Shown piece after piece: positions 46,801 through 57,400 of a stretch of DNA of 64,000 nucleotides (positions are counted from its first letter, which is position 1; the number at the start of each line of letters is the position of its first letter). The notes beneath the pieces are model-generated. The model was not told where the DNA came from. It did not search any database and saw only the letters and a program-made list of their open reading frames with translations. The position numbers and the translations under genes were made by a program. The DNA is from Triticum aestivum (taxonomy: Eukaryota; Streptophyta; Magnoliopsida; Poales; Poaceae), in contig NC_057811.1 in assembly GCF_018294505.1 (NCBI RefSeq), positions 29,939,776-30,003,775 on the forward strand, given 5' to 3'.

Positions 46801-47585
46801 CAAATTGAAGTGTCTTCCTCCTGGACTTGCTTCCCAGGCAAAGGCTTTGGAAGAATTATCCATACAAAATGTCCAGGGTCTTGTCTCTCTGGAGAACTTT
46901 GCGTCGCTGGTCGAGCTGGAAGTTATTGTAAACGTTGATCTGGAGAGGGTCACCAACCTTCCCAGACTGCAGAAGCTTACCATCAGAGCCTGCCCAAAGC
47001 TGAAGGTGCTAGAGGGTGTTCCTGTACTCCAGAGGCTCAAGCTGGTTGATCTAGAGATGGAGACAATCCCAGAATACATGGGAGGTATAAACCCAAGGCA
47101 TTTGGAGCTATACTGCAGCCTAGCACTGCTCGCTTCCATAGCTGCAGGAAAATCTGGCCCTGAGTGGGACAAGTTCAGACATGTTAAGCATGTCAAAGCG
47201 TACTCAAATGAAGGAGATAATCCAAGGAAATGGTATGTCTTGTACACAGCTACCCCCTACAACTTGGAGACAAATGTCAGCCGCTCTTTCCTGTCTAGAG
47301 GTAAATTAGCATTTCTCTTTCATCTTTGTTTGTCCTTTTATTCTGTTTATTTGACATGTTATCTTTATTTTGTACCTTTCGTTCATATATATGTTGGAAT
47401 TTAAATGCATTCTGTATGTCTTCATTCCCTTTGATAACACCCATTTAGAGCAGGACAATAAAAATTGTAGTGATGTAGATATGAGTAGATCATGTTGGAT
47501 GGAGCCAAAAAACAGTGTCTTCAACAAAGAGGTCAATTCCCTTCAATCTATTCTGCGCCACATCTTCAAAGAGATTCACCAGTAG
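40894..47585 (+). CDS. CC-NBS-LRR (NLR) disease-resistance protein, three coding exons
   Basis: Exons 40894-41931, 45176-47300 and 47449-47585; introns obey GT-AG and the phases match (0, then 1). Product 1099 residues. N-terminal Rx-type coiled-coil region (~1-130, YEAADILD in place of EDVID). NB-ARC domain: P-loop GVGGIGKTT 205-213, kinase-2 LVLDDMW 281-287, RNBS-B GSRVLVTTR 307-315, GLPLA 373-377 and MHD (NMHDVVRSF) 497-499. Leucine-rich repeats run from ~560 to ~1040 (RYLSLEKTDISSLPDSIG and similar). All ATP-binding motifs are intact, so a working sensor or helper NLR is plausible; it would act inside the cell, switching from ADP- to ATP-bound on pathogen perception. Exon 3 adds 45 residues of no known domain and a stop. 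The 3.2-kb first intron holds several transposon pieces. The alternative 3' end is described under the next gene. Confidence 0.88.
42890..44045 (+). mobile_element. LINE-like GC-rich fragment in the NLR intron
   Basis: A very GC-rich sequence ending GGAATACAAAGCGGGCGG-AAACCCTTTTTCGATAAA, a 3' tail I associate with grass non-LTR retrotransposons. Shared motifs with 11206-11620. Several long overlapping frames on both strands are products of the composition, none with a reverse-transcriptase motif. 5'-truncated copy; exact left edge unclear. Confidence 0.5.
44553..44710. mobile_element. Stowaway (Mariner-type) MITE in NLR intron 1
   Basis: 158 bp from CTCCCTCCGTTCCTAAATA to TATTTAGGAACGGAGGGAG with TA duplications (44551-44552, 44711-44712). 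The arms pair along almost the whole length, so the intronic RNA would contain a long hairpin. Confidence 0.95.
44711..45170. other. Remaining intron 1 sequence
   Basis: AT-rich intron sequence leading to the acceptor; nothing else recognised. Confidence 0.5.
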
Positions 47586-48030
47586 GGTGAGGCTGGCACC
47601 GCATCTCTTAGTCACGTTTGTAGCTAATCCACGGTAGTTTGGACGTGGTTGCGTTGTACGTGTCTTTTGTCAGATTCTTTGTTTAATCCTTTCTTTTTCT
47701 TTCTCTAACGTATACATGCAGCCCTTCTTCATTTTCTGGTAAAATAAGAATATATGACTAATTTTTTCTCCAAGGACAGTACACAATCAACTTTTTATCA
47801 TTTCATAATGGCTACATGTTGACCAATACTACTTTCTGATTTTTTTTGCGGGGACTACTTTCTGATTTGATTGCACTCCTTGATGCACTAAATATCTGTT
47901 ATTTTTACTTGTTACCCTAGGTTAATACCGTGACAATTAAGCTCTTTCAGGTTCTAAAAAAAAGACATTAAGCTCTTGCCTTGCAAGTTATGGATTGCAT
48001 AAGTACTTTTTCCTTTTTTTTCTAATGCAG
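47301..48030 (+). other. Introns around the short NLR exon 3
   Basis: 47301-47448 and 47587-48030 (donor GTGAGG two bases after the exon-3 stop, acceptor TTCTAATGCAG). The second intron holds two tiny insertions flanked by direct repeats: ACTACTTTCTGATT at 47828 and 47854 around TTTTTTGCGGGG, and ATTAAGCTCTT at 47936 and 47967 around a 20-base piece with an A8 run. Confidence 0.7.
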
Positions 48031-49248
48031 GAAGCTTATCTTCTTTTGAGGATGCACAGAGATTTGAGTCCGTCTTCAAAATTACGAAGAAAACCTTTAG
48101 CTACATATGCAGCTTGGTGTACGTGCCATCACTGAAAGATATGAACAGCTATACCTTTGTTGATGGGAGGGCACTGTGTTTAGAAGATCGAGTTGCTATT
48201 GCTCTGAGAAGGTTGTACTCTACCGAGCCGCCGGAGACCTTAGAATCCTCTGTTGGTGTCAATGAGTCAATCATCTTCTTGGTAACTGAGAGTTTCGTTG
48301 ATGCTATATGCGAGCAAGCAAGCCACCACTTGCGCTGGCCAGACTCCAGTGAAATGGATAAGATCAAATCAATGTTTGACAAGATCCACAATATGCAGAA
48401 CTGCTGCGGCGTCATCTATACAACTCACATCCCACTTGGACCAAACTGGAGCCATGAGAAGTATGATAGCATTCTAATGCAAGTGGTCGTTGATCCAAAG
48501 ATGAGGTTCTTGAACATTTGGTCTGAATTGGCAGATAGCATGACCCAGTTGAGCATTTTGCACGAGTCTGGACTCTTTGAGGAGTGTGAGAAAGGTGCTT
48601 GCCTGAATGGAAGCAAGCTGAAGACAGCGTTAGATGGATCAGAAGTTGGGGAATACATAATTGGTGATGCAGGATACCCGCTTCTCCCGTGGCTACTCAC
48701 ACCTTACCAGGAAGTGCTCTCAGATTCCATGACGGAGTTCAATAGGAGACACTCCGCAGCCACAACCTGTGCGCTGAAGGCGCTAGCAAGGTTCAAAGAC
48801 ACATGGAGGTACCTGCCATGGTGGCCAGTTGATCTGAAAACTCTACCTAAGATGATCTGCGCCTGCTTGATGTTGCATAACATAGTCATAGATATGGAGG
48901 ATGATGCAGCCATGCCGAGCGTTAAGGAGGGGAATTACTGCGAGGAAGTGCGCCAGTTAGAAAACGAGGATGCTGTCAGGGTGAGGGATATGCTGTCGCA
49001 ACACTTCTTGACCAGCAGGTCATCTGAATCGGGAGGTGAATTAACACATCTGCTCCTACGTTTTAATTTCCTTGTTTGGTTGCTCTGTCCGCTAAATTTT
49101 CATATTTATTTCCTCCTGTTGTTTCACTTGTTTAGTTGGCCCAGTGTACACAGAGGAGGATCATGAAGTAGCCGCATCAGGCTCAGGGGATGAAGACAAG
49201 GAACAAGAAGCAGAGACAAGAACATCAGAGGAAGAGAACATGAACTAA
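48031..49248 (+). CDS. HARBI1-like (PIF/Harbinger nuclease, DDE_Tnp_4) domain exons, probably fused to the NLR
   Basis: Two exons, 48031-49035 and 49136-49248 (phase 1 junction, donor GGAG|GTGAAT, acceptor TTGTTTAG), stop at 49246-49248. The first exon starts at an acceptor and needs two bases to finish a codon begun elsewhere. NLR exon 2 ends with exactly one such base, so exon 2 to 48031 is in frame (372 extra residues). Domain landmarks: FESVFKITKKTFSYICSLV (HTH-like start), VAIALRRL, HHLRWPDSSEMDKIK, NCCGVIYTTHI, GDAGYPLLPWLLTPY, LMLHNIVID; the tail is acidic. Catalytic residues are degraded: the Asp of the family's GAIDxTHI is Tyr (48417-48419) and the late Glu position reads Leu (48774-48776); the middle Asp is kept (48666-48668). 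So it is a domesticated, non-catalytic domain, perhaps a decoy or DNA-binding module. Alternative: an unlinked gene with an undetected first exon. Confidence 0.8.
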
Positions 49249-50343
49249 AAGAAATTCTTTCTGCCGCGTCTTCCAGCTTCATTCTAGGTACTACTGTGCA
49301 TGATGTGCTTCAAGTCTTGTTCTCTTCTTGGTTTGTTCTTTCCATATAGCACTAATCCCATTGATAATCTTTAACTGATTAACTCCCTTGGATATATATT
49401 GGCAATGCGCTAAGCAAAGCGTTAGTATCTATTAGCTGAAACTCTGCTTGGTTCGTTTATTTAATCAATAGCATGCGTGATCTGGACAATAAAGTTAGCA
49501 GCTAAACTATATATGCACGGAACGGAATTCTTTATATATGTTAAAATGTGGTGTGGGGTCGTTTATCTGATACAACAAAAACTTTGGTTTGATCAGGCAG
49601 AGGGAAGCCCTCCATCCTGCAGTCTGGAGCTTTTCAATGCACGAATTCAGAGTAGCTGTGGCAATGGAGCCTTATATTGATGCTGCAGACTGAATTGAAG
49701 TTCAATTTTTTTGGTCATCTATCTATTTGTGAAAGACAAATGTAGTCATGTAATCTGTACTCATGTGCTGAAAAAACAGCAATGTGGCCTATGTGTAGTC
49801 TCCATCAATGAGTTGGTGCAAACTGAAGAATTTTTCAAACATGATGGCAGGCAGTCCTGTATATTTACATGTCAGATGTATGTCTTGGACTTCTGATGAA
49901 TCTCGTAATGGAAAAAACAACAGAAAGGCGAATCCCGAGTGTTACTTTTTCATGCAAACTCCCGTGGTAGTGGTAGTAGGAGGAGGAGGAGGAGCAGTGG
50001 CAGTAAAACAGAGTCATCTTTGTTCCCAATAGTAGTAAAACGACGATAAAGCAGTGTAGCTGCATTGAGACTATTTCTGAATTTCATCCATCAGTTGTGG
50101 ACGCAAAGTTGATGAATAAATTCTTTAGTCGAGATGTGGTGTAGTTCCATCCCAGGGCTAGACGCCATGCAGTTCAGCGATTGATGGATGCATTCGCTGG
50201 TGCGTTGCGCGACAAGTTTGCTGATCTGCAGCTTCTACGCTTTGTTTGGATGTGTGCGATAGCTGGAAACGTCTTAGCCTATTGAGGCCGACGGGTTCGT
50301 GTTATATAGAGTTGGGGCGCACCTCCCAACCATAGCACATACA
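49249..50343 (+). other. 3' flank of the NLR-HARBI1 gene
   Basis: 3' UTR and downstream sequence. 49249-49755 is the parent-like partner of the duplicated flanks at 13752-13976 and 37880-38460. A short (GGA)n run lies near 49979-49994. No other gene recognised. Confidence 0.65.
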
Positions 50344-50471
50344 TTGTTGAGATTACATAAGAGAGAGATATTCAAGGAAGAGATAGAACTTGGAGAGAAA
50401 GGAAAATAATCTATCTCTATCTATCTATCCTAACTGCCTTATGCACCGGGTGCACCATAGCATGTTTAACA
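50344..50471 (-). repeat. 3' LTR (minus orientation) of the second short-LTR copia
   Basis: Begins TGTTGAG, ends TTTAACA, and is followed by the complement of a polypurine tract. Contains a short (TATC)n run near 50410-50430. No partner LTR in the window, so the borders rest on TG/CA ends and the adjacent tract. Confidence 0.65.
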
Positions 50472-50589
50472 CCCTCCCTTAATCACAGCTTCATTAAGTT
50501 GAGATTATGCTTGAATTCTTCAAAACTCCTTGTGGGCAAAGGCTTTGTACACTAGTAGAAAAAGAGGCTTCCATACGCCCCCATTAGTC

Positions 50590-50910
50590 CCCAAAACAAT
50601 CGAACCGCGACAAAAGGGGCCTTTAGTCGCGGTTCGGGAGGAGACCCGCGACCAACTATCTGGGCCCAGCGCGCTCGGTCGACAGCTGGCGGACGGGAGA
50701 GGCTTTAGTCCCGGTTGGCCTGGCCAACCGGGACTAAAGGTCCCCGAAGGCCTTCAGTCGCGGTTGGCCAGGCCAACCGGGGCTAAAGGCCCATCCAGCT
50801 GGCGGACGAGAGGGGCTTTAGTCCCGGTTGGCCTGGCCAACCGGGACTAAAGGTCCCCGAAGGCCTTTAGTCGCGGTTGGCCAGGCCAACCGGGACTAAA
50901 GGCCCATCCC
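50590..50910. repeat. Left subterminal hairpin repeats of CACTA no. 2
   Basis: Alternating GGCTTTAGTCCCGGTTGGCC and GGCCAACCGGGACTAAAGG units, with CAGCTGGCGGACG-AGAGG spacers repeated. Each pair can form a stem of about 20 bp. Confidence 0.85.
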
Positions 50911-51243
50911 TATATATAGGACTCAGCTCACTTCACTTCACTCAGCTCACTTCACAATTTTCAGAAGGGGGTGGTGGGTTTGCTTTTGGTTCCTCCTATG
51001 CACACAAGGTGTTCGATGAAATGCCCGAGAGCCTGAAACAAACATGATATGAAGTGTCTGAGCCACACTTGAGCTTTCTCATTTATTTTTCCTCCGCGAT
51101 CGCGGTTAGCAACTTGAACCTTTCATGTGTCATTGATAAAATATGCATGTGTGTAGTTCATTGTTTAATTTGTATTATTTCTAGCTAGTTAGTTTAACAA
51201 ATGCATGATGGTTAATTATATACTTTATATAATAATAATGCAG

Positions 51244-52760
51244 ATGAATCGGCAATGGATGTACGGTCCCCGACTCTCCGGCGAGTTCACTACGGGTTTG
51301 AAAGATTTTCTCGTAGTGGAAAATGCGAACAAGCAGCGAGGTTTTATTATCTGTCCATGTGCTGTCTGTAAGAATCAGAAGGGTTACTCCTCCTCAAGAG
51401 AGGTTCACATGCACCTGCTTCGGCGCGGTTTCATGCGAAGCTATAATTGTTGGACCAAGCATGGAGAAAGAGGGGTTAGAATGAAAGAAGATGAAGAAGG
51501 GGATGATATCGATGACAACTATCATGATCATTTCGGTGATACTTTCATGGAGGATGATGCTGAAGGTGGGGAAGGGTTAGGTGAAGGTGAAGAAGAGGCA
51601 CATGATGAGCCCGCTGATGATCTTGGTCGGACCATTGCTGATGCACGGAGACGCTGCGAAACTGACAAGGATAGGGAGAATTTGGATCGCATGTTAGAGG
51701 ATCACAAAACGTCGTTGTATCCAGGATGCGATAATAGTCTGAAAAAGCTAGGCTGCACACTGGATTTGCTAAAATGGAAGGCACAGGAAGGTGTAGGTGA
51801 CTCATCATTTGAAAATTTGCTGAAAATGTTGAAGAATATGTTTCCGAAGAATAACGAGTTGCCCGCCAGTACGTACGAAGCAAAGAAGGTTGTCTGCCCT
51901 CTAGGTTTAGAGGTTCTGAAGATACATGCATGCATTAACGACTGTATCCTCTACCGCGGTGAATACGAGAATTTGAATGAATGCCCTGTATGCACTGCAT
52001 TGCGTTATAAGATCAGAGGCGATGACCCTGGTGACGATGTTGAGGGCGAGAAACCCAGGAAGAGGGTTCCCGCCAAGGTGATGTGGTATGCTCCTATAAT
52101 ACCACGGTTGAAACGTCTGTTCATGAACAAAAAGCATGCCAAGTCGTTGCGATGGCACAAAGAGGACCGTAAGTCCGACGGGGAGTTGAGACACCCCGCT
52201 GATGGAACGCAATGGAGAAAGATCAACAGAGTGTTCAAAGATTTTGCAGCTGACGCAAGGAACATAAGATTTGGTCTAAGTACTGATGGCATGAATCCTT
52301 TTGGCGAGCAGAGCTCCAGCCATAGCACCTGGCCCGTGACTCTATGCATCTACAACCTTCCTCCTTGGTTGTGCATGAAGCGGAAGTTCATTATGATGCC
52401 AGTGCTCATCCAAGGTCCAAAGCAACCCGGGAACGACATCGATGTGTACCTAAGGCCATTAGTTGATGAACTTTTACAGTTGTGGGCCAGACCTGGTGTA
52501 CGTGTCTGGGATGAGCACAAAGGAGAGGAATTTGACCTACGAGCGTTGCTTTTTGTAACCATCAACGATTGGCCTGCTCTCAGTAACCTTTCGGGACAGA
52601 CAAATAAGGGATACAATGCATGCACGCACCCATGTGGAAGAAGAAATCTATATTTTGGGAGCTAGAATATTGGAAAGTCCTAGATGTCCGCTCTGCAATC
52701 GACGTGATGCATGTTACGAAGAATATTTGCGTGAACCTGCTAAGCTTCTTGGGCATGATA
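51244..52760 (+). pseudogene. TNPD-like CACTA transposase, C-terminally truncated
   Basis: Open from ATG 51244 (MNRQWMYGPRLSGEF) to TAG at 52663-52665, 473 residues. The N-terminal transposase-associated zinc region has CPCAVCKN...H...H (~35-65), followed by an acidic stretch (~85-135) and then the Transposase_21 core start: YPGCDNSLKKLGCTL, CINDCILYRGEY, CPVC, GLSTDGMNPFG, IYNLPPWLCMK. The frame ends just after NLSGQTNKGYNACTH; a related piece continues to ~52760 (VLDVRSAIDVMHVTKNI). Most of the second half of the usual ~1000-residue protein is missing, so it cannot be an active transposase. The family's catalytic Asp in STDG is still there. It lies 5' of the Transposase_24/Ulp1 gene, the standard CACTA order. 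Confidence 0.85.
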
Positions 52761-52859
52761 TGGTCAGGGATTTTAAAATGAATTAGTTTTATTTTTCTGA
52801 TTTTTTTGATATAATTGTATTTTTAAGATTTTAAAATGAATTAGTTTTATTTTTCTGAT

Positions 52860-53075
52860 TTTAAAAGGAAAAAGGAAGAAGAAGAAAGAAGGAAAAAGGA
52901 AGAAAAAACAGAAGAAAAAAGGAAAAACAGAAGAAAAAAACAAACAGAAGAAAAACATAAGAAAAAAACAGAAGAAAAAAGGAAAAAGGAAAAAAGGAAG
53001 AAAAAAAGAAGAAAAACAAGAAAAGGGAAGAAACAAACAGAAGAAAAAAGGAAGAAAAAACAGAAGAAAAACAAG
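52860..53075. repeat. Purine-rich low-complexity tract
   Basis: GAAGAAAAAAGGAAAAAC-type repeats. A similar tract at 54118-54300 follows the assembly gap, and a comparable one occurs at 32450-32700 in CACTA no. 1. Confidence 0.9.
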
Positions 53076-53199
53076 AATTTAAAATGAATTAGTTTTATTT
53101 TCTGATTTTTTTGATATATAATTGTATTTTTAAGATTTTAAAATGAATTAGAAACAAAATAATATAAACTTTAATAAAATATATAAGTACAAACAAAAT

Positions 53200-53568
53200 A
53201 AAAAATATGCCTCCTAAGCACGGCCTGAATACGACTAGAAACCCATCAATGGGCCAGGATTCAGGCCCGCAGAAGGCCCAGTAGGCCCACAAGCACATAG
53301 TGACAGAATAGGCCCGTAAGCCTGCATTTGAGAGGAGCTCGAAGTGGTGAGCGCAGCCGCGCTTATAAACCACTGTCGAAGCCTCTCGGCTAGCGAGGTG
53401 GGACTAAACATCCCACCGCACCGCGCCAGTTCCAGCACAACGCCTTTAGTCGCGGTTGGGGAGGCGGACCGCGACTAAAGGTTACCCTTTAGTCGCGGTT
53501 GTTGTCCCCAACCGCGACTAAAGGGTCTTTCTGCGCGGGAACGTAGGCGGCGCCAAAACCCTTTAGTC
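53200..53568. repeat. Conserved internal module and hairpins of CACTA no. 2
   Basis: 53200-53440 corresponds, in opposite orientation, to 34262-34500 of CACTA no. 1 (GGGACTAAACATCCCACC; CCCAGTAGGCCCAC). It is followed by CCTTTAGTCGCGGTTG/CAACCGCGACTAAAGG hairpins that run into the gap. The module contains GCTTATAAACCACTG, a TATA-like stretch in the minus-strand reading CAGTGGTTTATAAGCGCGG. Confidence 0.75.
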
Positions 53569-54117
53569 NNNNNNNNNNNNNNNNNNNNNNNNNNNNNNNN
53601 NNNNNNNNNNNNNNNNNNNNNNNNNNNNNNNNNNNNNNNNNNNNNNNNNNNNNNNNNNNNNNNNNNNNNNNNNNNNNNNNNNNNNNNNNNNNNNNNNNNN
53701 NNNNNNNNNNNNNNNNNNNNNNNNNNNNNNNNNNNNNNNNNNNNNNNNNNNNNNNNNNNNNNNNNNNNNNNNNNNNNNNNNNNNNNNNNNNNNNNNNNNN
53801 NNNNNNNNNNNNNNNNNNNNNNNNNNNNNNNNNNNNNNNNNNNNNNNNNNNNNNNNNNNNNNNNNNNNNNNNNNNNNNNNNNNNNNNNNNNNNNNNNNNN
53901 NNNNNNNNNNNNNNNNNNNNNNNNNNNNNNNNNNNNNNNNNNNNNNNNNNNNNNNNNNNNNNNNNNNNNNNNNNNNNNNNNNNNNNNNNNNNNNNNNNNN
54001 NNNNNNNNNNNNNNNNNNNNNNNNNNNNNNNNNNNNNNNNNNNNNNNNNNNNNNNNNNNNNNNNNNNNNNNNNNNNNNNNNNNNNNNNNNNNNNNNNNNN
54101 NNNNNNNNNNNNNNNNN
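53569..54117. other. Assembly gap (549 N)
   Basis: The run of N starts inside a TTTAGTCGCGG hairpin repeat and ends in purine-rich repeat, so it was probably caused by hairpins plus low complexity. Real length unknown. Confidence 1.
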
Positions 54118-54459
54118 AAAGAAGAAAGAAAAAGGAAGAAGAAAAAAATGAAAACCAAATGAAAACCAAAAGAAAGAAGAAAGAAAAAGGAAGAAGAAGA
54201 AAGAAAGAAGAAAGGAAGAAGAAGAAAGAAAGAAAAAAGAAAAAGGAAGAAGAAGAAAGAAAGAAGAAAGAGGAAGAAGAAAGGAAGAAGAAGAATTTTT
54301 ACTTAAAGAATCTTATTTTTTAATTCCTCCTCCTGTATGTCCCCTTAATCTTATTTTTTAATTCCTTTATACTTAAAGAATTTTTACTACATGCAGGAGT
54401 GAAATATGGCGGACGATAGAGCCTAGCCGCTTAGGGATCCGGAGGCTGAACGTTATCTA

Positions 54460-57400
54460 ATGGGCATCATCAACAACGAGATTCCTTATGTGCCGGGCTC
54501 AGAATATGAGCAAGAAGAGGATGTAGTCTCTTCTTTTCTGAACCTTGAAGGTGGAACAGAGATTGTCGATGATCAAGAAGGTGAAGGAACGGACATTGTC
54601 GACGGAGGTCAACCGTCAACAAACGACGATCTCGAATTGCAAGTAGCAACCACCTCCGGCGAGGTATATATATACATTGAGCCTCTCGTGATACAAACTT
54701 ACTGAAATGTGAATACATATGTATTAACGCGCGCGACTCTCTTTCTTTTTTTAGCCCTCCGGATCGAGTACGACAAAGCGTGGCAAATCCAAGGCGATGA
54801 AAACAGGAGAAACATATGCCATTGAGTTTGTCAGTGAAACCGGCAAGCCCCTACAGCACACCTCAAAGTTTATCAACCAATGCGGAGTCGTTGTTAGAGA
54901 CAACGTCCCGATCACCGTCCAGGAATGGAAGGAGCCAAAGAAGGCACGTATTGGTTTCAGTTTTGTCGACAAGAGAACGAAAAAGGATTGCTGGAGAAAG
55001 CTTATGGAACATTTCATTCTACCTCCGGAATACAACAAAGTCGATGAATTCGGTAACGAGGTTCCGGGTGGACGTCAGAGGAGGAGGCTAGTTAAAGAGT
55101 TCGCTCTTCAGAAGATGGGCGAAGCATTCCGGAAGTTCAAGAAAAATTTAACCCGTGACTATGTCAACAAGGGCAAGACTCCGGATTTCAATGGACAACA
55201 TGAGAAACTGAAAGATGATTGGCCAGAATTTGTGAGGCAAAAGCAATCGGACCATTTCAAGGAAATATCAAAAAAAATAAGGATAATGCGAGTAAGAAAA
55301 AGTTCCATCATATTATGGGGCCAGGAGGATACCGCCTTTCGGAGCCTAGGTGGCAGAAGATGGAGGAGGACCTGAGGGTGCGAGGAATCCCTCTAGGTAC
55401 AGAGGGATGGGACCCAAGGGCCAAAAGCTGGTGGTACGGGCATGGGGGATCGCTAGACCCGGAGACAGGGGTGTGTGTTCACCGGCAGAGACAGTTTGCT
55501 CCCACCCAAGCCCTTATTGACGCAATGACCCAAGCTCAAGAGGGCTTGATCAAGTTCAACTGAGAGAAAGACGCATTGACAATAGCCCTCGGGAATGATG
55601 AACACGGAGGACGTGTACGAGGCAAAGGCAAAGTTCCGTGGAAAGTAGGGTTTTCCCAGGACAATGACCCGTACTGTTACAGAAGCCGTAAGAGAAAGAC
55701 GGACCGGGATGCAGATCTTATGACGAAGTTTGCATCGGAACTCCATGAGTTGAAGCAGACCGTGCATGAACTAGTAAAAGAAAAATCGGCTGCAGGGCCG
55801 CATGAAGATCATGAAGCGGATCGCGGAAGCCAGCAGCGGAGAAGCAGCGTGGCTTCCATGGATGCCCCGCCTGGTGCTAGTGCACCGATGATCGAGATTC
55901 GTGCACCGGAGCCTCACTACCCCGTGGATGATGTAAAGGAGATGAAAGAATGTGATCTGCATTATCCCATGGGGAACGTTTCCACGAAGGTAGCTAGCGG
56001 CAGTGCTTTACCCTATACACCTGGAGCACTCCACCACAACAACCCCATTGCATATGGCTATGCTCGTGTCACGGTGGAAGACATAGTCCAAGGGTTTGAG
56101 GACCTGGAGATTGACAAACCTACACCCGAAGGGGAGAGCAGACTTGGAGATGTCAAGCGCCAGTTCATTCTCTGGAAAAAGAAGTACATAGTGTTTCCAG
56201 GCGAGGCACCAAGGCTAGCAAGTCCACCCCCCTCCGATGGTGGTGGTGGTGGTGGTGGCGGTGATGGCGGTGGTGGTGGTCGTGGTGGTTCACCTACACC
56301 TCCTTCACGCCATTCGACGCCGTCCCCCGATCCACAACCTCCGGCGGGTACGACGCCCCCCAATCCTCCTCCGGCGGGTACGACGCCCCCCAATCCACCT
56401 CCGGCGAAGAAGCAGAAGCAGGCGGACAGCAAGGAAACCCGCTACTGGACTATTAACCCGGACCCTTATGTACCTAAGACCACAAGGGTACCGGAGCCAT
56501 CACTGAAGCCTCTCCTCCCAAGGCCTGGGGAACTTAGTGAAGCTGAAACCAAATTGGCCGCGTCTGCTGATTATGAGAAATGGAAGGCGGATATGAAGGC
56601 GATAAAAGAGCCTGAGCCCAAGCAAGTATTCACTGAGAAGCAAAATAAGTGGGCTAAGGATTTTTTGACGACACCGTCCCAAGCCGAGCTGAATATGCCT
56701 GACGACTATGGACATGAACTTCGTAGGCAAGCAAAAATATTGAAGGAGGAGAAAGAAGAAAGTAAAAAAAGCGGGAAACAAGTTGACCAGCTCGGGATGC
56801 AGAAGAAACAATCGATCCCCCCGCTCATAGTGAAAGCCGGTCCGGAAGAGGACCCCGAGATCATAGCAGCTGCGACAGCACTTGGATTGACTGTAGCGAG
56901 TGCCATGAAACAAGCGTCCGAGATGGGTTTGACTCTTCGTGCCTTCTTAGGCCTTGAGGATGCGCCAGTATGTGAGATAGCATTACAATATGTGCGGAAT
57001 GGGCCTCTCGTCGAGCCTGCGCGGGAGAAGAGTCTACCGCCACAAATGCGAAATCTGCTACGTTGGTACAAGCAATTCATAACATGGGCCGACAAAGAAT
57101 ATATTTATGCGGATGTTACAGAGGAGCATCACACCAAACGGTACTCTGTACAAGTTCATATGAGTGAATTGTTCCAGCTGTTCAATCTGCGCGACCTCGA
57201 CAAATCTATGCTGAGTTGCTACGTTCTGTAAGTGATTTATTTCTACCTCATCTCGTTCTTCATTGCCTGCACTATATATATATATATTGTCCTAACTATA
57301 TTGTTGCGTACGCTATTATGCAGATTAAAGATTTGGGAATGCAAAATAAGAAACATCCATGATGTTGGGTTCATTGACCCACATATCGTTAATGGACATG

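Noticed and set aside
48114..49166. HARBI1-like stretch as an active Harbinger transposase with nearby terminal repeats
   Set aside because: Catalytic residues are replaced, no Harbinger terminal inverted repeats or 3-bp TWA duplication are seen, and no Myb-like partner gene is present.
53475..54169. Frames spanning the N gap
   Set aside because: They consist almost wholly of unknown residues.
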